Shown here piece after piece: positions 1 through 6,944 of a DNA stretch of 8,291 nucleotides (positions are counted from its first letter, which is position 1; each line of letters starts with the position of its first letter). Made by a program: the position numbers and the translations under genes. This DNA is from a bacterium. Lineage in GTDB: Bacteria; Blakebacterota; Blakebacteria; Blakebacterales; Blakebacteraceae. Location: assembly GCA_025774615.1 (NCBI GenBank), contig JALGVQ010000128.1:1-8291 (forward strand), written 5' to 3'. The notes under the pieces are model-generated. The model did no database searches and had not been told where the DNA came from. It was given only the letters and a program-made list of their open reading frames with translations.

Positions 1-96
1 CCCGCCGCCCTCCGATTTCGCGCACCCCGCCAGACCGAGACTCAACGCTCCCCCGGCGATCGCTGTGGTCTGTATGAAATCTCTTCTCGTCGTCAT
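1..96 (-). CDS. N-terminus of a Tat-exported lipoprotein (partial)
   Basis: Reading the minus strand from the ATG at 96 gives 32 uninterrupted codons that leave the window at position 1. The peptide opens with a twin-arginine motif (TRRDFIQ, residues 3-9), then a short hydrophobic stretch (about 12-23) and a lipobox LAGC with the acceptor cysteine at residue 25, followed by AKSEGGG, a typical flexible linker. This predicts a folded protein exported by Tat, lipidated and anchored in the envelope; there is no Asp at +2, so outer-membrane sorting is possible if Lol rules apply. A perfect Shine-Dalgarno AAGGAGG lies 10 nt upstream (plus-strand 107-113), which fixes the start. The mature domain is outside the window, so its function is unknown; Tat-dependent oxidoreductases and amidohydrolases often start this way. 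Confidence is high for a real gene start and none for function. Confidence 0.85.
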   Translation of the reverse strand, partial: MTTRRDFIQTTAIAGGALSLGLAGCAKSEGGG

Positions 97-106
97 GACC
101 TGGATT

Positions 107-113
107 CCTCCTT
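107..113 (-). promoter_or_regulatory. Shine-Dalgarno of the Tat lipoprotein gene
   Basis: The plus strand reads CCTCCTT, so the minus strand carries AAGGAGG, 10 nt before the ATG at 96. It is the strongest ribosome-binding site in the window and decides the start of the partial minus-strand gene. Confidence 0.8.
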
Positions 114-178
114 GTACATCCTCGTCTGGATAGTTCCCTGTTCTTCTGTTCCGGTTCGAGGCTGAATGTACTCTCTTA

Positions 179-231
179 TCCATCCATGATACAATCGTGC
201 CCCCATCTGCATTGGTATCTTCATGGATGGA
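179..231. repeat. 11-bp perfect inverted repeat in the divergent intergenic region
   Basis: TCCATCCATGA at 179-189 is exactly the reverse complement of TCATGGATGGA at 221-231, with a 31-nt spacer. The arm centres are 42 bp apart, about four helical turns, so both arms would face the same side of the DNA. The repeat sits between the divergent starts at 96 and 290. A -10-like TACAAT (190-195, plus) directly abuts the left arm, but no convincing -35 accompanies it. An operator bound by two protein units, or a looping hairpin in a leader RNA, are both possible. The match is seen directly; the function is inferred. Confidence 0.5.
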
Positions 232-253
232 AACACCGGAGCAATACATACAG

Positions 254-272
254 GAACTGAATAAGAACTGAA
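254..272 (+). repeat. 8-bp direct repeat just before the ribosome-binding site
   Basis: GAACTGAA occurs at 254-261 and again at 265-272, a period of 11 bp, immediately before the GGAGGAGG of the methyltransferase gene. One-turn spacing is compatible with a regulator half-site pair, but an 8-bp repeat can arise by chance. Confidence 0.35.
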
Positions 273-274
273 GC

Positions 275-282
275 GGAGGAGG
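275..282 (+). promoter_or_regulatory. Shine-Dalgarno for the GTG start of the methyltransferase
   Basis: GGAGGAGG ends 7 nt before the GTG at 290. This near-ideal site and spacing support GTG 290 as the start of the methyltransferase gene and of the operon. Confidence 0.8.
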
Positions 283-289
283 CGATCGG

Positions 290-1291
290 GTGAAGGACGA
301 CGAGCTGACCTGGAACGACATCAGGACCATGGCATCGGGATTCCGCGAAAGCCGGATCCTTCTCTCAGCGTTCGAACTGGGCGTTTTTACCGCGCTCGGA
401 GAGGAGAAGAAGACTGCTGCACAGGTATCGGAACTGATCGGGACCGATGCCCGCGCTACTGACCGCCTGATGAACGCTCTATGCGGCACCGGACTGCTGA
501 GCAAGAACGGGGACTGCTTCCGCAACAGTGAGGCAGCCGGACGGTTCCTGGTGGAGGGAAGACCCGATTACATGGCAGGTATAGGTCACTACGCGAACCT
601 GTGGGACCGTTGGAGTACATTGACCGGAGCAGTGCAGGCAGGGATCGCGGTCGAGAGCAGACCGGTCGCGGACCGGGGTGAGGAATGGCTGCGATCGTTC
701 ATCGGCGCGATGCATGACCGGGGGAACCGGCAGGCCCCCTCCATCATCGCCGCCATCGACCTTGAGGGAGTCTCAAGGGTGCTCGATGTGGGTGGTGGAC
801 CGGGAGATTTCGCCATGGCATTCGTTCGCGCCAGCGACGCCATCACAGCGACGGTGTTCGATCTCCCCCAGGTGGTACCGCTCACCCGGGAGTACATCGA
901 GGAGGCGGGACTCTCGGAGCGCGTGGACACCATGTCCGGAGATTACTACGTCGATGACCTCGGCTCCGGCTACGACATCGTCTTCCTCTCGGCGATCATG
1001 CACAGCCTCTCTCCCGATGACTGCCGTGTCCTCCTCCGGAAGTGCGCAGACGCTCTGGACCCTGGCGGCACGGTTGTCATACAGGACTGGGTGATGTCGG
1101 AGGACCGGACCGAACCGGCCGAGGGTGCCCTCTTCGCCATCAACATGCTCGTTAACACCCGCGCCGGTGACTCGTATACAGAAGCAGAGTTCCACTCCTG
1201 GCTCGCAGAGGCAGGATTGACGGATATGACAACCAATGAGACTCCTTCCGGGTCGGCTCAGGTCACCGGCAGGAAACCGTCGGGGGATTGA
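290..1291 (+). CDS. SAM-dependent O-methyltransferase, family 2
   Basis: This cytoplasmic protein of 333 residues has the two-part layout of family-2 (COMT/ASMT-like) O-methyltransferases. Residues about 8-95 form a winged-helix dimerisation domain (sequence like SAFELGVFTALGEE, then a region ending RFLVEG). The Rossmann domain follows: SAM motif I VLDVGGGPG at 164-172, acidic residue D191 in FDLP for the SAM ribose, GDYY at 217-220, and a motif around MHSLSPDDC in which H238 aligns with the catalytic base of the usual LHDW motif; the following Asp is Ser here. PGGTVVIQDW and a C-terminal AEAGL segment complete the fold. The length is typical of the family. The likely reaction is methyl transfer from S-adenosylmethionine to a hydroxyl group of a small molecule; the substrate cannot be read. 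It is first in a four-gene operon, and its TGA lies 1 nt before the next ATG. Family is confident, substrate unknown. Confidence 0.93.
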   Translation: MKDDELTWNDIRTMASGFRESRILLSAFELGVFTALGEEKKTAAQVSELIGTDARATDRLMNALCGTGLLSKNGDCFRNSEAAGRFLVEGRPDYMAGIGHYANLWDRWSTLTGAVQAGIAVESRPVADRGEEWLRSFIGAMHDRGNRQAPSIIAAIDLEGVSRVLDVGGGPGDFAMAFVRASDAITATVFDLPQVVPLTREYIEEAGLSERVDTMSGDYYVDDLGSGYDIVFLSAIMHSLSPDDCRVLLRKCADALDPGGTVVIQDWVMSEDRTEPAEGALFAINMLVNTRAGDSYTEAEFHSWLAEAGLTDMTTNETPSGSAQVTGRKPSGD

Positions 1292-1292
1292 A

Positions 1293-1541
1293 ATGACCGA
1301 CACATTCACCATCGCCGTATTGATCGGCACTCTGGTTCTCCTGTTCCTCTTCATCGCCGCCATCTGGCGGAAGATCAGGAATCGCAGCGGGAGCGCCACC
1401 ATGATGCTGGGAGCCGTTCACAACTTCCTGAATGAGGATCAACAGCGGGCTGCGGAGGTGATCGTTCAACGGGAGGCACGAAAGAAGGTGGGCGGGCAAG
1501 AATCCAATGAACCCGGGGAACCGGAGCCGCTTGAAGAATGA
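1293..1541 (+). CDS. Small single-pass membrane protein of unknown function
   Basis: The gene encodes 82 residues. It starts 1 nt after the methyltransferase stop, with GGGGGA (1282-1287) 5 nt before the ATG; longer in-frame starts inside the methyltransferase gene are unlikely. Residues about 6-24 form one strongly hydrophobic helix (TIAVLIGTLVLLFLFIAAIW), followed by a basic stop-transfer stretch RKIRNR, which predicts a cytoplasmic C-terminus. The tail has a probable amphipathic helix (HNFLNEDQQRAAEVIVQRE, about 43-61), then KK and an acidic, Pro/Gly-rich end finishing EPLEE. Its stop overlaps the next start as ATGA (1538-1541), which suggests translational coupling to the YhhN-like protein. 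I do not recognise the family. A membrane-anchored adaptor or accessory subunit for a neighbouring membrane protein would fit, but that is inference from position and topology only. Confidence 0.82.
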   Translation: MTDTFTIAVLIGTLVLLFLFIAAIWRKIRNRSGSATMMLGAVHNFLNEDQQRAAEVIVQREARKKVGGQESNEPGEPEPLEE

Positions 1542-2185
1542 ATCCCGTCGGCATCATCCTCTTTACGATCGGCCTGACCGCTGTCGCGGTCCCTCTCTAT
1601 CTGGTTGTCGAACGTCGCGGCTACCTCCCCGGCAGGGTCATACTGAAAAGCCTGGCCTCCATCGGTTTCGTGGGAACGGCCCTTGCGTCCGGAGCGATCG
1701 GGACGCCATTCGGCCTGCTGATCCTGGCGGGCCTGCTCCTCTCCCTGACCGGAGATCTCTTCCTGATCAGCAGAGCGCGTCCCCTCTTCATGGCCGGTCT
1801 GGTGAGTTTTCTGCTCGGTCACGTATCGTATTCGGTGGCCTTCATCGTCAGAGGGCAGGAGTTGATGCCGATACTTGCAGGGATGGCACTTCTCATTCCG
1901 GTCGGCATCAAGGTGTTCTACTGGCTCAGATCCCGTGCTCCAGAAAAGATGATCAATGCAATCCTCGCCTATATCATCGTGATCACGACCATGGCGGCTT
2001 TCGCCATCGGGGCAGTGGCCGCCGGCGCGCCCTGGCTCCTGATGCCCGGAGTGCTGGCGTTCTATTGCTCTGATCTGGCCGTCGCGCGTGATCGCTTTGT
2101 CTCTGCTGGATTTATCAATCGTGCCTGGGGGCTCCCCCTTTACTATCTGGGACAGACGCTGATCGCTCTCAGCGCGGGTGGTTGA
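1538..2185 (+). CDS. YhhN/TMEM86 family membrane protein (lysoplasmalogenase-like)
   Basis: This protein of 215 residues is almost entirely hydrophobic, with about eight predicted membrane helices. The YhhN family signature is clear: SLTGD with D73 at the end of helix three, then GLVSFLLGHVSY with H95, later YCSDLAVARDRF with D179, and a C-terminal LPLYYLGQTLIALS. Eukaryotic TMEM86 and characterised bacterial YhhN homologues hydrolyse the vinyl-ether bond of lysoplasmalogens, releasing an aldehyde and a glycerophospho-headgroup; the conserved acidic residues are thought to be catalytic. The region usually reading TKP has K37-S38 here, a small deviation. The ATG overlaps the upstream stop by 4 nt and the TGA is 1 nt before the next ATG, so the gene sits within a coupled operon. 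Many bacterial YhhN proteins are untested, so the enzyme activity is inferred; the family assignment is firm. Confidence 0.9.
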   Translation: MNPVGIILFTIGLTAVAVPLYLVVERRGYLPGRVILKSLASIGFVGTALASGAIGTPFGLLILAGLLLSLTGDLFLISRARPLFMAGLVSFLLGHVSYSVAFIVRGQELMPILAGMALLIPVGIKVFYWLRSRAPEKMINAILAYIIVITTMAAFAIGAVAAGAPWLLMPGVLAFYCSDLAVARDRFVSAGFINRAWGLPLYYLGQTLIALSAGG

Positions 2186-2186
2186 G

Positions 2187-4391
2187 ATGACAGACTCTCG
2201 CAGCAATCGATCGATCACCCCCCTCTTCCTGTTTCTGCTCCCACTGCTCCTCCTCGCCGGGTGCAGTTATCAGTTGCCGCGAGCCGAACCGGTCTCCCTG
2301 CCGACCGGATCCATACCTGGGGATCGGCTGCTCGATATTCGGATCGCCGCATTCCTCGGCACCCAGGCCGAGAGACGCGCCCTGCGAGATGCCGAAGATC
2401 CGGTTATCTGGCTGGATGAGTACTGGTTGAAACATGATCCGACACCGGGAACTCCGGAGAACGAGGCTCTCCAGGTCTACCGCCAGCGAGCAATCTGGCT
2501 TGAGTCCCGATTCCCTGATACTCCCTTTGGAGAATGGCTCACACTCTGGAGTACTTTCCTGAGATTTGGACTTCCTGATGCTGTCGGAGACAGGATGATC
2601 TCCAACAGAGTCATCCAGACAGAAAGAGGTGCTCGCTCCATCACCCCCACCCTGTCGCGATTTGCCACATCAACCAGACAGCGATATGGCAGTCCAAGAC
2701 CTTTCATGCTGATCTTCGAAGAGGAATCTGAATCGGCCGTCGCAATAGACAGGGCTGCTCCTCGCGAGCATCCGACGCTGGAAGAAGCCTGGGAGGACCT
2801 TGAGGATCCCGGTGAGACGATATGGAGGAAACAGAGGGCTCTGCTCCATCTCTCATGGTACGAGCTGCCCGGAATCGGGCAGCGCCTGCTCGAACTCCCG
2901 GAACATCTTCTGGCAGGTTGTGAGGATCAGTTTACCGATGTGGTGGAGCGACTGGGTATCCGGAGCTGCTATCTCCTCCAGCCCGATGAGATCAGAAGAG
3001 TGGCGGTTCTGCGAGCGGCCCGGGCAGATCCACGAATGGTCCTGCTAAGGATCCTGACAGGTCATTATACGCCGGGTGAACTTGAGAGTGATCTGGCTGA
3101 GACGAGAAGCAATTCATCCTCTGGTGCAACCCTGGAGCGGATACCGAACCGCGGTCCGCATGTCGAAGTGTGGCAGGACCCGGAACGCCTGATCGATGAG
3201 ATACTCAAGGCCTACCCGTCAGAAACAAGACTGACTGGTTGGAACTGGCAAGGTGACGCGGTCCTCTGCTTCGGTCCACCGGCATTTTCCGCGCCGGATC
3301 GCAGAATCGCTTCCTACACCTGGGGTACACCGGAAGTCATCCGGATAGGTGAGAGTATGCTCGGGATGGCCCAGGGTGGACGGATCGAAGACACCCTGGG
3401 GAATTTCCTGGGCATGGCCGCAGAGGAAGTGGATTCGAGGCAGTTGAAGGGACTCAAGGCAGGCACCACCCTTTCTCAGGCACTCATGAGCGATACAGAC
3501 GATCGACGACAACCCACCCGATCCCTGATCCTTGAGCAGCTGCATGTTCTGGCCCCCCCATCAGTATTCCAGATCGGTCTCCCGGCGGGCAGCAATCAGT
3601 TGCCGATAACGATGGACGCAGTTGCCTTCCCGGCAGGTGTCGATTCGATAGAGATCCAGGCATCGATCGGCATACCCTCCTCGGCAGTGCGAATACGTCA
3701 GACCAGCGCAGGATATACCACTGATCTGCGTACCTCGCTGGTCATCTTCGATCACGAACTGAATATTATCTACTCTGAGATCAGGAGTCTGGGGTACCTG
3801 ATCGAAGGCACACCAGAGATCGAAGATCGATTTCTCCTCGACACCTTCCGGTTCAAGACCAGACCGGGTTCCTACATCGCCTATCTCTCGGCTGAGGATC
3901 CACGGGCCGGGTCATCGGGGGGCGCAATCCAGAACCTCGATTTCAACTGGCACGGCACCCCCGGATTGCAGGTCTCTCCCATCATGCTTGCGTCTGATGT
4001 GGAATTTACTCAGGGAGAAGGAAAATTTTACCGTGGTGAATACCACATCCTTCCTGCCCCCGGACGATACCTCTATTCCGGAAGTGAGCTCTTCATCTAC
4101 TTCGAGATCAGCAATCTCACCCGATCCGAATTCGGTGACCACGTCTGGAGTGAATCGTACTACGTGATCCCCGACTCGCCCGATGCCGGCATTGTTACTA
4201 TTGCGGAAGAGAGAGATTACACGCGACTGACCCCGCTCGCAAACAGGAGCATGCAGATCGATCTCTCCAGTCTGGAAGCGGTATATGAGGGACCGATCTT
4301 CGTGGTGGTCCTGATCACCGACAAGACCTCCGGAGAACAGGCAGTCGGCGTGACCCAGTTCAACGTACGGCGACGGTCATCTTCCCGGTAA
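2187..4391 (+). CDS. GWxTD-domain outer-envelope lipoprotein
   Basis: The 734-residue product begins with a Sec/SPII signal: hydrophobic core PLFLFLLPLLLLAGC with lipobox LLAGC and lipidated C26, followed by Ser, so outer-membrane sorting is plausible. ATG 2187, 1 nt after the previous stop, is preferred to the in-frame GTG 2178 because it gives a standard signal n-region. Residues 78-131 match the GWxTD domain: YWLKHDPTPGTPENE (79-93), YRQRAIWLESRF, then a degenerate core GEWLTLW (115-121) ending RFGLPD (126-131). A second core-like stretch GWNWQGDAVLCFGPP lies at 351-365. The C-terminal part, roughly 580-730, looks like the beta-rich region of GWxTD proteins (PAPGRYLYSGSELFIYFEIS, about 624-643). 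The family has no established biochemical function and is common in Bacteroidota, Gemmatimonadota, Acidobacteriota and related phyla. The gene is last in the operon. Its central part, about 2480-2720, looks somewhat less GC-rich than its neighbours. Confidence 0.88.
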   Translation: MTDSRSNRSITPLFLFLLPLLLLAGCSYQLPRAEPVSLPTGSIPGDRLLDIRIAAFLGTQAERRALRDAEDPVIWLDEYWLKHDPTPGTPENEALQVYRQRAIWLESRFPDTPFGEWLTLWSTFLRFGLPDAVGDRMISNRVIQTERGARSITPTLSRFATSTRQRYGSPRPFMLIFEEESESAVAIDRAAPREHPTLEEAWEDLEDPGETIWRKQRALLHLSWYELPGIGQRLLELPEHLLAGCEDQFTDVVERLGIRSCYLLQPDEIRRVAVLRAARADPRMVLLRILTGHYTPGELESDLAETRSNSSSGATLERIPNRGPHVEVWQDPERLIDEILKAYPSETRLTGWNWQGDAVLCFGPPAFSAPDRRIASYTWGTPEVIRIGESMLGMAQGGRIEDTLGNFLGMAAEEVDSRQLKGLKAGTTLSQALMSDTDDRRQPTRSLILEQLHVLAPPSVFQIGLPAGSNQLPITMDAVAFPAGVDSIEIQASIGIPSSAVRIRQTSAGYTTDLRTSLVIFDHELNIIYSEIRSLGYLIEGTPEIEDRFLLDTFRFKTRPGSYIAYLSAEDPRAGSSGGAIQNLDFNWHGTPGLQVSPIMLASDVEFTQGEGKFYRGEYHILPAPGRYLYSGSELFIYFEISNLTRSEFGDHVWSESYYVIPDSPDAGIVTIAEERDYTRLTPLANRSMQIDLSSLEAVYEGPIFVVVLITDKTSGEQAVGVTQFNVRRRSSSR

Positions 4392-4409
4392 CAGGCCGGT
4401 CGTATCCCT
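4392..4409. other. 18-bp convergent junction
   Basis: Two converging genes, the GWxTD lipoprotein (TAA at 4389-4391) and the permease (TAA, minus, 4410-4412), leave only 18 bp between their stops. I see no GC-rich hairpin with a T-run here on either strand, so the two transcripts probably overlap or end inside the opposing gene. Confidence 0.6.
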
Positions 4410-6821
4410 TTATTCGTACCTGAGCGCGCTCACCGGATCCTGCTTCGAGACCCTTCGTGCCGGAATGTAGTTGGCCAGCAGAGCCACAAGTGTCAGAAGA
4501 AGGGTCATACCGATGAGCGGGATCGGTTCGAAGGCGGTGACGCCGTACATGATCGCGGCGAGTCCCGCCCCCATACCGAATGCACCGAACAATCCGAAGA
4601 GCATCCCGATCCCCACGAGCAGCATCCCCTGCCTGACCACCAGCGCAATCACCCGTGATGGAACAGCTCCGATCGCGATCCTGATCCCCATCTCCCGGGT
4701 CCGCTCGGTGACCGCATACGACATCACTCCGTACACACCCAGCATAGCCAGAATGAGTGCGAGAACAGCAAAAGCACTCAGTAGTCGGGTGAATATCAGC
4801 TCTCCCCAGGTGGATTCGGCGACGATATCGACCATTGGGCGGAGTTCTCCCAGCGGCAGGGTCCGATCGAGTGCCCAGATCGTCTCCCGAACAGCCGGGA
4901 TCATGGCGTGTGGATCGGCAAGCGTTCTCACCACGACCCACATCCCCCCATATCCGCGGTTGGCGTAGGGGAAGTAAAAGCCTTCCCTGATATCGCGATC
5001 CAGACCGTAGTGACGGACCCCTCCCACAACTCCCACGATCTCCATCGGCGTGGCGCCCTGATCGATCCGGCCGAGGGCGATTTTTTTACCTATCGGATCG
5101 GTGTCTGGCCAGTACTTCTCAGTAAATGCCTCATTGACGATGACGACCTCCCCTCCTGACAGGTCCTCTGTCTCATTGAAGAAACGTCCCTGCAGGAGCG
5201 GGATCTCCATCGTCTCGAAATAGCTGCCATGCGCCATACGGAAATTGCCCACCGGCAGGGGTTCGGTGGGATCAACCGGGAACTCCTCGACCGAATAACT
5301 GTTGCCCCAGTTCGATCCTGACATGGGGAGGGTGAGAACCGCCCCGGCTGACGCGACTCCCGGAACTGCCTCCAGCTGTGCAAGCGCCTGCCGGTAGAAC
5401 ATCTCACGCTGTTCCTCCTCCGGGTACTGGCTCTCGGGAAGATCGAGATACATCGCCAGCATGTTCTCCTGTTCGAAGCCGGGATTGACAGCATGAAGCC
5501 GGAGGTATCCCTGGATCAGAAGCCCGGCGCTCACCAGAAGTGAGAGTGACAGAGCTACCTCACCGATGATGAGTGTATTCCTGAGCAGGTGGCGCGATCG
5601 GCCCTCGCTCTTCACTCCCCCTTCCTTCAGTGCCTCTGTCAGATCGGTTTTTCGCACCTGTGAGATCGGGGCCATCCCTGATACCAGCCCGATCACGATC
5701 GAGACCAGCAGAAGGATGATCATCACGACCCCGTCGATACGGAAGTCGAGCCATGTCGGCATGTCGACCGGAACAATCGAGAGGGTGAGATCGATACCAA
5801 CCTTCCCGACCAGAAGTCCCAACACTCCTCCGCAGAGACCGAGCAACAGGCTCTCGATCAGGAGCTGCCGCATGAGCCTGAACCCGCCGGCCCCGAGTGT
5901 CCGTCTGATGGCGATCTCCCGGCTTCTCCCCGTGGCCCGGGCCAGGATCAGGTTGGCCACATTGGCGCAGGCGATCAGCAACACCAGTGATCCTGCTAAC
6001 ATGAGTATCAGGAACTGTTGGCGAAGATCATCCCGGATGTACGCTGGCAGGCTCTCCATCCGGATACCATTATCGTTCAGATATTCCGGATAGGCTTCCC
6101 GGAGTCCCTGAATGATCCGTTCGAAATCCGCCAGCGCCATTTCTAGTGAGATGCCATCCCGCAGGCGTCCGATCGCCTCAAGACTGTGGTTGTCACGATG
6201 CTCCCATCCGCCGAAGCGACTCATCGGCACCCATAGGTCCGAATTCTCCGGGTAGGCGACTCCCGCCGGCATCACCCCGATGACGGTATGCGGTGCCCCC
6301 TGCAGGATCACCGAACTGCCCACGATATCAGGATCGGCGCCGAACTGTGTCTGCCAGAGCTGATAACTGAGCATGACCACCTGCTCGGCTCCGGGGATGT
6401 CATCATCAGGCGTGAAATTCCGACCCATGATCGGTTCGATCCCGAGCACCCTGAAGAGGTCGGCAGAGGTCAAGAGTCCCTGCACCCGACGTGGTTCGTC
6501 GCCGCCGGCCAAACTGTGAGTCCGGTACTGATACGCGGCGAGATGATCGAAGGAACGGTTCTCATTCTGCCAGTCCCGGAAATTGGGATAGGAGATGCCC
6601 AGCCAGTCGAATCCCCGTTTCGGCGCGGTCTCCTGAAGCCAGACAATCCGATCGGGTTCTTCGAACGGCAACGACCGGATCAGCGCGGCATTCACCATTG
6701 TGAACATGGTGCTGAAGGCACCGATGCCCAGTCCGAGACAGAGAAGGGCCGCCAGGGTGAGTCCGGGACGCTGGAGCAGGACCCGGATGCCATAGCGGAT
6801 ATCTTTGATCAGTGAAGACAT
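4410..6821 (-). CDS. Orphan MacB/FtsX permease (ADOP type)
   Basis: The 803-residue inner-membrane protein has the layout of the acidobacterial duplicated orphan permeases. It begins DIRYGIRVLLQRPG and a first helix at about 21-47, followed by a MacB-type periplasmic domain (about 50-260, with the typical SYPNFRDW at 77-84). A first FtsX domain follows (about 270-390; RSREIAIRRTLGA at 299-311), then a linker TEALKEGG, a helix (413-440), a second periplasmic domain (about 445-665) and a second FtsX domain (about 675-795; TREMGIRIAIGA at 708-719). It ends DPVSALRYE, the family's usual C-terminus. The two FtsX units are an internal duplication. There is no Walker A or ABC signature, and no ATPase gene is nearby, hence 'orphan'. 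ATG 6821 is chosen because GGTGG precedes it by 5 nt and the family starts here; GTG 6866 upstream lacks a ribosome-binding site. It is probably an ABC-linked export or mechanotransmission permease; cargo is unknown. Confidence 0.92.
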   Translation of the reverse strand: MSSLIKDIRYGIRVLLQRPGLTLAALLCLGLGIGAFSTMFTMVNAALIRSLPFEEPDRIVWLQETAPKRGFDWLGISYPNFRDWQNENRSFDHLAAYQYRTHSLAGGDEPRRVQGLLTSADLFRVLGIEPIMGRNFTPDDDIPGAEQVVMLSYQLWQTQFGADPDIVGSSVILQGAPHTVIGVMPAGVAYPENSDLWVPMSRFGGWEHRDNHSLEAIGRLRDGISLEMALADFERIIQGLREAYPEYLNDNGIRMESLPAYIRDDLRQQFLILMLAGSLVLLIACANVANLILARATGRSREIAIRRTLGAGGFRLMRQLLIESLLLGLCGGVLGLLVGKVGIDLTLSIVPVDMPTWLDFRIDGVVMIILLLVSIVIGLVSGMAPISQVRKTDLTEALKEGGVKSEGRSRHLLRNTLIIGEVALSLSLLVSAGLLIQGYLRLHAVNPGFEQENMLAMYLDLPESQYPEEEQREMFYRQALAQLEAVPGVASAGAVLTLPMSGSNWGNSYSVEEFPVDPTEPLPVGNFRMAHGSYFETMEIPLLQGRFFNETEDLSGGEVVIVNEAFTEKYWPDTDPIGKKIALGRIDQGATPMEIVGVVGGVRHYGLDRDIREGFYFPYANRGYGGMWVVVRTLADPHAMIPAVRETIWALDRTLPLGELRPMVDIVAESTWGELIFTRLLSAFAVLALILAMLGVYGVMSYAVTERTREMGIRIAIGAVPSRVIALVVRQGMLLVGIGMLFGLFGAFGMGAGLAAIMYGVTAFEPIPLIGMTLLLTLVALLANYIPARRVSKQDPVSALRYE

Positions 6822-6886
6822 AGAACCACCATATCTGCGGCAGGTTGGAACCGGACTGGTATTCACGCTGATGGTAATGCTACGAA

Positions 6887-6900
6887 TCCCGTTATCGGGA
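6887..6900. repeat. Short palindrome in the permease/peptidase divergent region
   Basis: TCCCG-TTAT-CGGGA is a perfect 5-bp inverted repeat with a 4-nt centre, 66 bp upstream of the permease ATG and 45 bp upstream of the candidate peptidase -35. It could be a small operator. The stem is short and there is no T-run, so a terminator is unlikely. No clear promoter for the permease was found around it. Confidence 0.3.
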
Positions 6901-6944
6901 AGTTGCTCCTACCTTTCTCTCCATTACTTTGCCTGTCTGTGGGA

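Noticed and set aside
773-1402. Minus-strand open frame of about 209 codons opposite the methyltransferase
   Set aside because: It lies opposite the SAM-binding domain, crosses two real gene boundaries and has no domain-like pattern.
1507-2073. Plus-strand open frame of 188 codons in another frame over the YhhN-like gene
   Set aside because: Arg/Gly/Ser-rich shadow translation; the overlapping frame carries the family motifs SLTGD and GHVSY.
2178-2186. GTG start three codons upstream for the GWxTD lipoprotein
   Set aside because: ATG 2187 lies right after the upstream stop and gives a normal lipoprotein signal; GTG 2178 would overlap the YhhN gene without a better ribosome-binding site.
1466-2218. 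Minus-strand open frame of about 250 codons opposite the YhhN-like gene
   Set aside because: Its translation is charged and low-complexity (rich in D, R, Q, H, E) with no recognisable motif, and the plus strand encodes a clear membrane family in a coupled operon.
4370-4420. Bidirectional terminator between the convergent genes
   Set aside because: Only 4-bp complementary stretches (CGAC/GTCG) were found, with no stable stem or T-run.
4360-4941. Minus-strand open frame of 193 codons in another frame within the permease
   Set aside because: It overlaps the well-defined second FtsX domain and its translation has shadow-like composition.
4410-6821. Naming the permease macB
   Set aside because: MacB has an N-terminal ATPase domain and a single permease unit; this protein lacks the ATPase and carries two FtsX units.
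6822-6866. Longer permease start at GTG 6866 adding 15 residues
   Set aside because: No ribosome-binding site precedes it, and the family normally begins close to the DIRYG segment; ATG 6821 has GGTGG at suitable spacing.
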